Positions 17,493 to 25,338 of a stretch of DNA of 64,000 nt are shown here, one piece after another (the stretch's first letter is position 1; every line of letters starts with the position of its first letter). The notes under the pieces were generated by a model. That model did not search any database. It had not been told where the DNA came from and saw only the letters and a list, made by a program, of their open reading frames with translations. Made by a program: the position numbers and the translations under genes. The stretch is from Promicromonospora thailandica (GTDB lineage Bacteria; Actinomycetota; Actinomycetes; Actinomycetales; Cellulomonadaceae), in NCBI RefSeq assembly GCF_024171955.1, contig NZ_JAMTCS010000006.1:272733-336732 (forward strand), in the 5' to 3' direction.

Positions 17493-18467
17493 ATGACGGA
17501 CCGTCGTGGGATGACGAACATCATTCCGACAGTCCGGCTTGCCTCGGAGGGCAACCGCAACACGCTGGCGGCCGCTGCGCGGGCCGGGGAGATCATCCGG
17601 GTACGGCGCGGGGCGTACTGCGCACCTGACCAGATCCGGGTCGAGGGACCGGGCAGTACACCGAGGGAGGCCCGGCGGACGGCGCTCGCCCGGGTGCGGG
17701 CCCTGCACTCCCAGCTCAGCGCCGATCATGTCTTCGGATACGCGTCGGCCGCGCTTCTGCACGGGTGCCGGCTGTGGACGGCGCCGCCGGCGACGCATAT
17801 CTACCAGCGCTACCGCGCCTCAGGGCATGCCGCTTCCGACGTACGTCGGCACGCGTGGACGATCTCCGCGGGGGACGTCACCGCTGCCGCGGGCATGCCC
17901 GTGACCTCGCTGGCGCGCACGGTCGTCGACTGCGCACGGACGCTGCACCCCCTCGACGGCCTGGTGATCGCCGACTCCGCGCTGGCCATGGGGATCACGC
18001 GGGAGACCCTGCTCGAGGTTCTTGCCCTTCTGCCCGCCCGGCGTGGCAGCCGCCGGGCACGGCGGGTGATCGAGCTGGCGGACGGAGGGGCGCAGTCGGC
18101 CTGGGAGACCTGGGTCCGGTACGAGATCCTGCGGCGCGGCCTGCCCCGTCCCGTGACGCAGATGCCCGTGCACACCGCCGTCGGCGTCTTCCACACCGAC
18201 CTCGGGTACACCGGATGGGCTCTCGGCATCGAGTTCGACGGTCGGGTGAAGTACCGGCCCGACGGGGTGCGTCCAGGGCACGACCCTGCCCAGGAGTACC
18301 TGGACGAGAAGGCCCGGGCCGCCGCGATCAGACAGGCGGGCATCACGATCGAGAACGTCAGCTCAGCGGACCGCCGGGACGTCGCGGCGATGATCGACCG
18401 GATCGTCCGCCACCTGCCGCACGACCTGGCGACGGCTGCTCGCCCCGACCCGTTGCTCCCACCGTGA
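17493..18467 (+). CDS. AbiEi-like winged helix plus PD-(D/E)XK nuclease-like protein
   Basis: The product has about 324 residues. The N-terminal part (about 10-75, NRNTLAAAARAGEIIRVRRGAYC) resembles the AbiEi antitoxin/winged-helix domain. The C-terminal part resembles DUF559/Vsr-type endonuclease folds: an early Glu (SAWETWVRYEIL), then HTDLGYTGWALGIEFDGRVKY, giving a D-x(n)-ExK-like arrangement. Actinobacterial genomes carry many such two-domain genes; none has a settled function to my knowledge. No toxin partner (AbiEii nucleotidyltransferase) is adjacent. The gene is bracketed by the palindromic repeats at 16790-17340 and 18475-18541. ATG 17511 is an alternative start. Confidence 0.72.
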   Translation: MTDRRGMTNIIPTVRLASEGNRNTLAAAARAGEIIRVRRGAYCAPDQIRVEGPGSTPREARRTALARVRALHSQLSADHVFGYASAALLHGCRLWTAPPATHIYQRYRASGHAASDVRRHAWTISAGDVTAAAGMPVTSLARTVVDCARTLHPLDGLVIADSALAMGITRETLLEVLALLPARRGSRRARRVIELADGGAQSAWETWVRYEILRRGLPRPVTQMPVHTAVGVFHTDLGYTGWALGIEFDGRVKYRPDGVRPGHDPAQEYLDEKARAAAIRQAGITIENVSSADRRDVAAMIDRIVRHLPHDLATAARPDPLLPP

Positions 18468-18474
18468 TCGCCGA

Positions 18475-18541
18475 CGTCGGTCGCTCGCCCCGAGACCGGT
18501 CGCTCGAACGACCGGTCTCGGAGCAACCGACCGAAGTCGAC
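18475..18541. repeat. Third-locus palindrome of the repeat family
   Basis: CCGAGACCGGTCG at 18490-18502 pairs perfectly with 18509-18521 around a 6-nt loop. Flanks extend the symmetry imperfectly (GTCGGTCGCTCG on the left, GAGCAACCGACCGAAGTCG on the right). The right flank GCAACCGACCGAAGTCG is identical to 2454-2470. It lies between convergent genes, so it could also act as a bidirectional terminator. Confidence 0.85.
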
Positions 18542-18559
18542 GGACGCGCGCCGTCGACG

Positions 18560-20095
18560 TCAGCGGAGGGACGCCATCCAGGCCTCGACGTCCTCCGGGC
18601 GGCGGGGGAGCGCCGCCGACAGGTTCTCGTTGCCGTCGGCGGTGATCAGCACGTCGTCCTCGATGCGCACGCCGATGCCTCGGAACTCCTCCGGCACGGC
18701 GAGGTCGTCCGCCTTGAAGTACAGGCCCGGCTCGATGGTGAACACCATGCCCGGCTCCAGCACGCCGTCGAGGTAGAGCTCGCGGCGGGCCTGCGCGCAG
18801 TCGTGGACGTCGAGACCGAGGTGGTGCGACGTGCCGTGCACCATCCAGCGGCGGTGCTGCTGGCCGTCGTCGGACAGGGCCTCGTCCGCCGTGACGCCGT
18901 CGGGCAGGAAGCCCCACTCCTCCAGGCGTGCCGCGATGACCTCCATGGCCGCCGCGTGCACGTCCCGGAACTTCACGCCCGGCTTCGCGACGGCGAACGC
19001 CGCGTCGGCCGCATCGAGCACCGCCTGGTAGATCTTCCGCTGCACCTCGGTGTACTCGCCGTCGACCGGCAGGGACCGCGTGATGTCGGCCGTGTAGAGC
19101 GAGTCCACCTCGACGCCGCCGTCGAGCAGCAGCACGTCGCCCGAGCGCACCTCGCCGTCGTTCCGGATCCAGTGCAGCGTGGTGGCGTGCTCGCCCGAGG
19201 CGGCGATCGTCTCGTAGCCCACGGCGTTGCCCTCGAGGCGCGCGTGCCCGTCGAAGGTGGTCTCCACGACGCGCTCGCCGCGCCGGTGCTCCAGCGCGCG
19301 CGGCAGGGCACGCACCACGGCCTCGAAGCCCTCGATGGTGCGGGCCACGGCCTCGCGCATCTGCTCGATCTCGTACTCGTCCTTGACCAGGCGCAGCTCG
19401 GAGGTGGCCTCCACGAGGGCTTCGTCGGTCAGGGCGTCCTCGTCCTCGCCGGCCTCCAGGCGCAGCTCCTCGACGAGGGCCTCGATGGCGTCGTCGGCTC
19501 CCGAGACCACGAGCAGCCGCACGCCGCCGTCGCCGACGTCCTTGGCCAGCGCGTCGCCCAGCTCGTCGATGTGGCGGGCCTCGATGCCGGTCAGGGCCTC
19601 GACGTCGGCCAGCGACGGGCGGGCGCCCACCCAGAACTCGCCGTAGCGCGCGTCGGCATAGAACTCCTCGTTGTCGCGCGGGGCGAGCGGGCGCACGTAG
19701 AGCACGGCGTGGTGGTTCGAACCGCCGTCGCCCGCGCCGTCCTCGACCGGGTGCAGCACGAGCACCGCGTCCGGCTCCTGGTCGGTGCCCAGACCGGTGA
19801 GGTGGGCGAAGGCGGAGTGCGGCCGGAACCGGTAGTCGGTGTCGTTGGACCGCGGCTTGAGCGAGCCCGCCGGGATCACCAGGCGCAGACCGGGCAGTCG
19901 CTCCGAGAGCGCGGCGCGCCGGGCCACGGTGTACGGCGCGGCGGCGGACGGTGTCAGACCGAGCTCGGCGCGGGGGGCCCACTGCGACATCACGAAGTTC
20001 TTGAACGCGGTCGAGGCGGGACGGTGCGAACGGTTGGAGCCGCGGTCGGCGGCCGGTTGCTCTTCAGGCTGCGATGCAGTGGTGGGCTCGCTCAT
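18560..20095 (-). CDS. pepP: Xaa-Pro aminopeptidase (M24B)
   Basis: This 511-residue pita-bread metallopeptidase of the M24B/AMP_N type releases N-terminal residues preceding proline, in the cytoplasm. An AMP_N domain spans about residues 50-190. The dinuclear metal ligands are visible: LLLDGGVEVDSLYTADITR (two Asp), HGTSHHLGLDVHD (His), EPGLYF (Glu) and GVRIEDDVLIT (Glu). Length fits the family. The Ser/Thr-rich first 30 residues look disordered. It is converged upon by the winged-helix/nuclease gene and follows a same-strand alpha/beta hydrolase gene by 12 nt, so the two may form an operon. Confidence 0.92.
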   Translation of the reverse strand: MSEPTTASQPEEQPAADRGSNRSHRPASTAFKNFVMSQWAPRAELGLTPSAAAPYTVARRAALSERLPGLRLVIPAGSLKPRSNDTDYRFRPHSAFAHLTGLGTDQEPDAVLVLHPVEDGAGDGGSNHHAVLYVRPLAPRDNEEFYADARYGEFWVGARPSLADVEALTGIEARHIDELGDALAKDVGDGGVRLLVVSGADDAIEALVEELRLEAGEDEDALTDEALVEATSELRLVKDEYEIEQMREAVARTIEGFEAVVRALPRALEHRRGERVVETTFDGHARLEGNAVGYETIAASGEHATTLHWIRNDGEVRSGDVLLLDGGVEVDSLYTADITRSLPVDGEYTEVQRKIYQAVLDAADAAFAVAKPGVKFRDVHAAAMEVIAARLEEWGFLPDGVTADEALSDDGQQHRRWMVHGTSHHLGLDVHDCAQARRELYLDGVLEPGMVFTIEPGLYFKADDLAVPEEFRGIGVRIEDDVLITADGNENLSAALPRRPEDVEAWMASLR

Positions 20096-20107
20096 GAGCC
20101 CAGTGTT

Positions 20108-20944
20108 TCACGCGTGCCGGGCGAAGTCGGAGAGCGCCCGGGTGAGCACCCGGTTGAAGGCGGCGGGGGCCTCGGTGTTGACGTCGTGGCCCGCCCCGGG
20201 GATCACGACCAGCGCGCCGTCCCGCGCCGCCGCGAGGTGCCGCTGCTCGCCGATGCGCATGGCGTCACGGGCGCCGTTGACGAACCACACCGGAACGCGT
20301 GCGGCGCGTACGTTCGCGACGGACGAGCGCCCGGCCAGGTGCGTGAGGGAGTCGGTGACGACGTCCCAGGTGGGGCGGTACATCTCGGCCGTCTGGCGGG
20401 GCGCGATCTCGACCTGCCGCAGGTCGGCGCCGCCCGGCGCGCTGCGCGGTGCGCGGAACGGAGCCCGCAGGGTGGGCACCGACAGGCGCGCCCGGTGCAC
20501 GCTCGGGTGCACGACGCGGCCGGTCAGGCGCCTGCCCAGGTACACGGCGCCGGCCACCGTCCGCGCGACGTCCCGGTAGAGCCGCACCGGCTTGCCCTTC
20601 GGGTCGGAGGTGCACCCGGCCGCGAGCACGCCCACCAGGCGGTCGGTGGCCTGCGGGCGGGCGGCCCAGGCGAGCGACGTGTACCCGCCGAGCGACAGGC
20701 CGACGAGGGCGACACGGCCCGGCAGCGACGACACGGCGTCGTCCAGCGCCGCGAAGGCGCCGTCCATGCTGAACCGGTCGGCCCGGCGCACGCCGTGCGC
20801 GGGCAGGTCGACGGCGACGGCCTCGTGCCCGGCGTCGCGCAGGTGCTCGACCTGGTTCTCCCAGATCGCGCCGGAGCTGCGCATGCCGTGCACGAAGACG
20901 ACGCTCGTGGGCGGGCTCGGGGGCGTGCGGTGGCTGCTGTTCAT
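20108..20944 (-). CDS. Alpha/beta-fold hydrolase
   Basis: This 278-residue alpha/beta hydrolase has the oxyanion HGM motif (VVFVHGMRSSGAIW), the nucleophile elbow GLSLG (G-x-S-x-G) and the terminal catalytic histidine in GAGHDVN. The substrate is unknown; the family includes esterases, lipases and C-C hydrolases. The ATG at 20944 is where homology starts, and GAAGGG is directly adjacent rather than ideally spaced. It ends 12 nt before pepP. It is divergent from the PHP gene. Confidence 0.85.
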   Translation of the reverse strand: MNSSHRTPPSPPTSVVFVHGMRSSGAIWENQVEHLRDAGHEAVAVDLPAHGVRRADRFSMDGAFAALDDAVSSLPGRVALVGLSLGGYTSLAWAARPQATDRLVGVLAAGCTSDPKGKPVRLYRDVARTVAGAVYLGRRLTGRVVHPSVHRARLSVPTLRAPFRAPRSAPGGADLRQVEIAPRQTAEMYRPTWDVVTDSLTHLAGRSSVANVRAARVPVWFVNGARDAMRIGEQRHLAAARDGALVVIPGAGHDVNTEAPAAFNRVLTRALSDFARHA

Positions 20945-21106
20945 CCCTTCGATGATGCGCCGACGTTCGGGGCGCCCGGCGGACGACGACGGAACACCGC
21001 GTGAACGTGCTGTGTGGGCTTGATGCGCCCCGCGGCGGGCCGCGGGGTGCCGCACCTCACCCCGCTCAGGGCGCTCAGGTGGCCGATGCATCTCTACCCT
21101 GGTGGG

Positions 21107-21955
21107 GTGATCGACCTCCATACGCACTCCACGGCGTCCGACGGCACCGACTCGCCAGCGCGCCTGGTCGAGGTCGCCGCGCTGGCGGGCATCGCGACGC
21201 TGGCCCTCACGGACCACGACACCACGTCCGGCTGGGCCGAGGCCGCCGACGCCGCGGCGCGCCACGGGGTCGGTCTCGTGCGCGGCGCCGAGATCTCGGC
21301 GATCGCCGCCACGCGGGGCTGGGGCACCGGTGTGCACCTGCTCGCCTACCTGCACGACCCGGCGCACCCTGGTCTGCTGGCCGAGACCGAGCGCACGCGC
21401 GACGACCGCGAGTCGCGCGCCCGGCGCATGGTCGACCTGCTCAGCGAGGACTACCCGATCACATGGGCGGACCTGCTCGCCCAGACCCAGCCCGGCACCA
21501 CCCTCGGCCGCCCGCACATCGCGGACGCGCTGGTGGCGGCGGGCGCCGTCCGCGACAGGGACGAGGCCTTCGCCACCATCCTGCGCCCCGGCACCCGGTA
21601 CTACGTGGGCCACTACGCGCCCGACGCCGTCGCCGCCGTCCGTGCGGTCCGGGCCGCCGGGGGCGTGCCCGTCCTCGCGCACCCGGGCGCGGACGCGCGC
21701 GGGCGGGTGGTGCCCGACTCGATGATCGAGGAGCTGGCCGACGCGGGCCTCGCGGGCCTGGAGGTCGACCACCGCGACCACACCCCGGACACCCGCCGAC
21801 GGCTGCGCGACCTGGCCGAGTCCCTGGACCTGCTGGTCACCGGGTCGAGCGACTTCCACGGCGCGGGCAAGCAGAACCGGATCGGCGAGAACACGACGGC
21901 GCCCGAGGTGCTCGACGCGATCGCCGAGCAGGGTCTGCTCGAGGTGCTCCGGTGA
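21107..21955 (+). CDS. PHP-domain phosphoesterase
   Basis: This 282-residue polymerase-and-histidinol-phosphatase domain protein opens with the metal-binding IDLHTHSTASDGT motif and has LTDHDT, the HxH-type PVLAHPGAD and the terminal GSSDFHG signature, all intact. Related stand-alone proteins include RNase AM-type 5'-3' exonucleases and 3',5'-nucleoside bisphosphate phosphatases; the exact substrate is not fixed. GTG 21107 is chosen because TACCCT lies 6 nt upstream (leaderless pattern) and the family starts with IDLHTHS; ATG 21086 is the alternative. Its TGA overlaps the GTG of marC. Confidence 0.88.
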   Translation: MIDLHTHSTASDGTDSPARLVEVAALAGIATLALTDHDTTSGWAEAADAAARHGVGLVRGAEISAIAATRGWGTGVHLLAYLHDPAHPGLLAETERTRDDRESRARRMVDLLSEDYPITWADLLAQTQPGTTLGRPHIADALVAAGAVRDRDEAFATILRPGTRYYVGHYAPDAVAAVRAVRAAGGVPVLAHPGADARGRVVPDSMIEELADAGLAGLEVDHRDHTPDTRRRLRDLAESLDLLVTGSSDFHGAGKQNRIGENTTAPEVLDAIAEQGLLEVLR

Positions 21956-22587
21956 GCTGGTTCGACGTCGCCCTGTTCACCGAGGTGTTCGTGACGCTGT
22001 TCGTGATCATGGACCCGCCCGGCACCGTCCCGGTCTTCCTGGCGCTGACGTCGCGGATGACGGCGGCGGACCGCCGCCGCGCGGCCCGGACGGCGATCTT
22101 CGTCGCGTTCGGTGTGATCGTGGTGTTCGCGCTGTTCGGCCAGCTCCTGCTGGAGCACATGGGCATCTCGCTCGCGGCGCTCCAGGCGTCGGGCGGCCTG
22201 CTGCTGCTCCTGGTCGCCCTGGAGCTCCTCATGGGCAAGATGGACGCGGGCGAGACCGACTCCGGCGGGTCCGCCCGCAACGTGGCCCTCGTGCCGCTCG
22301 CCACGCCGCTGCTCGCGGGGCCGGGGACGATCGTCGCCACCATGGTCTTCGTCCAGCGCGGCGTGAGCGCGGGGGAGTCGCCGATCGGGCACTACGCGTC
22401 GATCGGCATCGGCATCGTCGCGGTGTGCATCTGCACCTGGGCGGCCATGCGGTTCGCGGGCGTGGTGCACCGGGTGCTCAAGGACTCCGGAGTCACGCTC
22501 GTGACCCGCATCGCGGGCGTGCTGCTCGCGGCGATCGCCACGCAGATGATCGCGAACGGCGTCATCGAGTTCGTCCGCACCGTCTGA
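21952..22587 (+). CDS. MarC family integral membrane protein
   Basis: This 211-residue MarC/UPF0056 protein has six predicted transmembrane helices and the conserved signature MDPPGTVPVFLALT in the first helix pair and PLATPLLAGPGTI in the second. Despite the historical name, the family is not an established multiple-antibiotic-resistance exporter, and transport function is unproven. The start is coupled to the PHP gene by a 4-nt GTGA overlap. It converges with the DUF1905 gene. Confidence 0.9.
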   Translation: MSWFDVALFTEVFVTLFVIMDPPGTVPVFLALTSRMTAADRRRAARTAIFVAFGVIVVFALFGQLLLEHMGISLAALQASGGLLLLLVALELLMGKMDAGETDSGGSARNVALVPLATPLLAGPGTIVATMVFVQRGVSAGESPIGHYASIGIGIVAVCICTWAAMRFAGVVHRVLKDSGVTLVTRIAGVLLAAIATQMIANGVIEFVRTV

Positions 22588-22604
22588 CGCGCCCGGGGCG
22601 TTCG

Positions 22605-22901
22605 TCAGACGTCGAGCGTCTCCAGGGTCACGGACACCGGCTCGTCCGGTTCGAGGCCCTCGGCCTGGCGCACCTTCTTCTTCATCGGCAGCACGTAGCC
22701 GTCGGCGCTGTCGCTGGGGAACACGGACGTGGTCCAGGTGGTGCTCCCCACGGTGACGCGCACGCGGACCGAACCGAACCCGCGCGGCGGCAGGGGCAGG
22801 TCGGCCAGCTCGTCGGAATGCTCGGGCGGCACGGTCACGAACCACCAGGAGTCGGTCCGGGCCTGCCACTGCCACAGGGGTGCGGTGAACTCGATCTGCA
22901 C
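22605..22901 (-). CDS. DUF1905 domain protein
   Basis: This 98-residue protein matches DUF1905 (EFTAPLWQWQARTDSWWFVTVP at the start, MKKKVRQAEGLEPDEPVSVTLE at the end), a small beta-barrel-like domain often found alone or fused to YdeI/OmpD-associated domains. Function is unknown. It is probably a single-gene unit, with its promoter between 22902 and the hairpin at 22919-22983. Confidence 0.85.
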   Translation of the reverse strand: MQIEFTAPLWQWQARTDSWWFVTVPPEHSDELADLPLPPRGFGSVRVRVTVGSTTWTTSVFPSDSADGYVLPMKKKVRQAEGLEPDEPVSVTLETLDV

Positions 22902-22918
22902 CCCCTGAGCCTCTCAGA

Positions 22919-22983
22919 AACCCCCGACACTGTCAGACCCGCAGGCCGCCGGAGCGACCTGGGGTCTGACAGCGTCGGGGGTT
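22919..22983. terminator. Long hairpin after the DEAD-box helicase gene
   Basis: Arms at 22919-22940 and 22962-22983 pair over 22 positions with one mismatch (outer AACCCCCGAC, inner CTGTCAGACCC) around a 21-nt loop. It begins 4 nt beyond the helicase stop codon on the minus strand, so it probably terminates that transcript. Confidence 0.75.
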
Positions 22984-22987
22984 CGGG

Positions 22988-24628
22988 TCAGGAGTCCGAC
23001 GTGGGGCGGCCGCCGCGGGTGCGGCGCCGGGTGCGGTTGCGACGCCGGCGCTGGCCGTCGTCCTCGCCGCCCGACGCCGGACGCTCGGCCGGTGCCCCGC
23101 CGTCCGACGTGGGCCCGGCCTCGGCGTCAGACCGCGGCGCCGTGCGGGTGCCGCCGCCCTGCCGGCCACCGGAGCGCTGGCCGCCCTGGCGGCCACCGCC
23201 ACGCGGCCCGCCCGAACGGGAACCGCTGTTGCGCTTGCCGGTCTCGCCGAGGTCCTCGAGCTCCTCCGCGTCGAGCCCGGCCAGGTGCTGCGCGGAGCGC
23301 GGCAGACGGCCCTTGGTGCCCTCCGGGATGCCCAGGTCGGAGAACAGGTGCGGCGACGTCGAGTAGGTCTCGACCGGCTCGGGGAAGCCGACCTCGAGCG
23401 CCTTGTCGATGAGCGACCAGCGCGGCACGTCGTCCCAGTCCACGAACGTGACCGCGGTACCGGTGTTGCCCGCGCGGCCGGTGCGGCCCACGCGGTGCAG
23501 GTAGGTGCGCTCGTCCTCGGGGCACTGGTAGTTGACCACGTGCGTCACGTCCTCGACGTCGATGCCGCGGGCGGCGACGTCGGTGGCGACGAGCACGTCG
23601 ATCTTGCTGTTGCGGAAGGCGCGCAGCGCCTGCTCGCGGGCACCCTGGCCGAGGTCGCCGTGGATCGCTCCGGCCGCGAAGCCACGCGACTGCAGCTCCT
23701 CGGCGACCTTCGCGGCGGTGCGCTTGGTCCGCGCGAACACGATGGTGCGGCCGCGGCCCTCGGCCTGGAGCAGCCGCGCCAGCACCTCGACCTTGTCCAG
23801 GGCGTGCGCCCGGTAGACGACCTGCTTGATGTTCTTGACGGTGGCACCCTCGTCGTCCGGCTCGGCGGCGCGGATGTGCGTGGGCTGCTTCATGTAGCGC
23901 CGGGCCATCGAGACGACGGCGCCCGGCATGGTGGCGCTGAACAGCATGGTGTGCCGCTGCGCGGGGGTGCGGGCGAGGATCTTCTCGACGTCGGGCAGGA
24001 AGCCCAGGTCGAGCATCTCGTCGGCCTCGTCCAGCACCACGGTCGCCGCGCGCAGCAGGGTGAGGTGGCCCTGGTTGAGCAGGTCGATCATGCGCCCGGG
24101 CGTGCCCACGACCACGTCGACGCCGGCCTTCATGGCCTCGATCTGCGGTTCGTAGGCGCGGCCGCCGTAGACCTGGACGATGCGGACGTTGCGCTTGGCG
24201 GAGGCGGTGGCCAGGTCGTTCGCGACCTGGACGGCCAGCTCACGCGTGGGCACGACGACGACGGCCTGCGGCTTGCCGGGTGCCACGAGCTGGTCGTAGC
24301 CGGGCTCGCCGGGGGCGACGACGCGGTGCAGCAGCGGCACGCCGAAGCCGAGCGTCTTGCCGGTACCGGTCTTGGCCTGGCCGATGATGTCGTGCCCGCT
24401 CATCGCGACCGGCAGCGTCATGGCCTGGATGGGGAACGGGTGGGTGATGCCCGAGTCCTTGAGCGCCTCGACGATCTCGGGGCGGACGCCGAAGTCCGCG
24501 AAGGTCACGTTCTGCGCCTGGATGGCGGACGGGCTGGAGTAGTCGGGACCCGATCCGACGGTGGGCTCGGGGTTGACGGTGGCCGCGCTCGCGGCCGGGG
24601 TGTCTGTGGTAGTCACTGGCGCCTTCAT
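22988..24628 (-). CDS. DEAD-box RNA helicase
   Basis: This 546-residue ATP-dependent RNA helicase has its Q motif near residues 40-70, Walker A AKTGTGKT, DEAD box VLDEADEML, SAT (LFSATMP), and HRVGRTGR in the C-terminal RecA domain. A basic, glycine-rich RGG-like tail (about 460-546) probably binds RNA nonspecifically, as in RhlE/CsdA-type helicases involved in cold adaptation, ribosome assembly or RNA decay. The start at 24628 has GAGAG directly upstream. A long upstream region with a small hairpin may be a regulated 5' leader. Confidence 0.92.
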   Translation of the reverse strand: MKAPVTTTDTPAASAATVNPEPTVGSGPDYSSPSAIQAQNVTFADFGVRPEIVEALKDSGITHPFPIQAMTLPVAMSGHDIIGQAKTGTGKTLGFGVPLLHRVVAPGEPGYDQLVAPGKPQAVVVVPTRELAVQVANDLATASAKRNVRIVQVYGGRAYEPQIEAMKAGVDVVVGTPGRMIDLLNQGHLTLLRAATVVLDEADEMLDLGFLPDVEKILARTPAQRHTMLFSATMPGAVVSMARRYMKQPTHIRAAEPDDEGATVKNIKQVVYRAHALDKVEVLARLLQAEGRGRTIVFARTKRTAAKVAEELQSRGFAAGAIHGDLGQGAREQALRAFRNSKIDVLVATDVAARGIDVEDVTHVVNYQCPEDERTYLHRVGRTGRAGNTGTAVTFVDWDDVPRWSLIDKALEVGFPEPVETYSTSPHLFSDLGIPEGTKGRLPRSAQHLAGLDAEELEDLGETGKRNSGSRSGGPRGGGRQGGQRSGGRQGGGTRTAPRSDAEAGPTSDGGAPAERPASGGEDDGQRRRRNRTRRRTRGGRPTSDS

Positions 24629-24884
24629 CTCTCGCGGCGCGGCGGGCCCTCATGGCCCGGCGATCGCGCCTTCGTGCGGCAGCCGATCGTGGAAATCATC
24701 GCGCGCCAGGACCGGGGCCCCGGCTGCGCGTCCTGGCGCTGCGGTCTCGGATGAGACCTGAGCGCACAGGCTCGGGGGTCGGAACGTGACGACCGGGCAA
24801 CCGATGTACGCCAGTCATGGTACGCGCACGATGTTTCCGCGTGGTTAGCGAAACCCGTCCGATCACCCCGGGAGTAACGAACGC
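24629..24884. other. Intergenic leader region of the helicase gene
   Basis: This gene-free stretch upstream of the helicase gene holds a short perfect hairpin (GGTCTC-GGAT-GAGACC at 24762-24777) and presumably the promoter. No RNA family, small ORF with a ribosome binding site, or repeat was recognised. RNA helicase genes often have regulated leaders, but nothing decisive is visible. Confidence 0.4.
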
Positions 24885-24924
24885 CACGTGGCGGACGGCG
24901 CATTCGTGCGCAGTCCGCCACGTG
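24885..24924 (-). terminator. Hairpin after the DUF3107 gene
   Basis: CACGTGGCGGAC at 24885-24896 pairs perfectly with 24913-24924, and the loop contains an inner GCGCA/TGCGC stem. It begins 9 nt past the DUF3107 stop on the minus strand. No clear U-tract follows, so it would be a U-poor actinobacterial-type terminator. Confidence 0.7.
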
Positions 24925-24933
24925 CCGATGGCG

Positions 24934-25155
24934 TCAGACGGCGCCGAAGCCGACCTTGCGCTGCTCCTCGGAGCCGATCTCGACGTAGCCGATGGCGCTG
25001 CCAGGGATGATCACCTGGCGGCCACGGGAGTCGGTGAGCTCGAGCGGGCCGCCGGCCAGGGCCTTCTTGACCGCGGCCGCGACGTCGGCCGCGGTCTGCT
25101 CCGTCTCGACCGTGACCTCGCGCGTGAGGTTCTGCACACCGATGGTGACGTCCAC
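24934..25155 (-). CDS. DUF3107 small protein
   Basis: This 73-residue protein matches DUF3107, an actinobacterial family of small alpha/beta proteins with no assigned function. It starts DVTIGVQNLTREVTVET and ends GYVEIGSEEQRKVGFGAV, with no Cys and no membrane segment. The GTG at 25155 has a well-spaced GGAG 6 nt upstream. It is divergent from the DUF3152 gene. Confidence 0.88.
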   Translation of the reverse strand: MDVTIGVQNLTREVTVETEQTAADVAAAVKKALAGGPLELTDSRGRQVIIPGSAIGYVEIGSEEQRKVGFGAV

Positions 25156-25338
25156 GTTTACTCCAGTTCGGTCGGGGATTGCGCCGGGGGCCGGTGGTCC
25201 GGGAACCCGGCCAGACGATCCTAGTCACGCCCTGCGCCCGGCGGCCCCCGGTTTCGCCGTGAGCCGATAGGCCTGTGGACGACGGGCCGCGGAGCACCGT
25301 GGACCGGAGCATGGGCCGGCGGGCCGGTGCGTGGCACC

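Noticed and set aside
17493..18467. Complete type IV AbiE toxin-antitoxin system
   Set aside because: Only the antitoxin-like winged helix is present, fused to a nuclease-like domain; no AbiEii nucleotidyltransferase gene is adjacent.
21952..22587. Multidrug resistance determinant (MarC)
   Set aside because: The family name is historical; there is no solid evidence of a direct resistance function.
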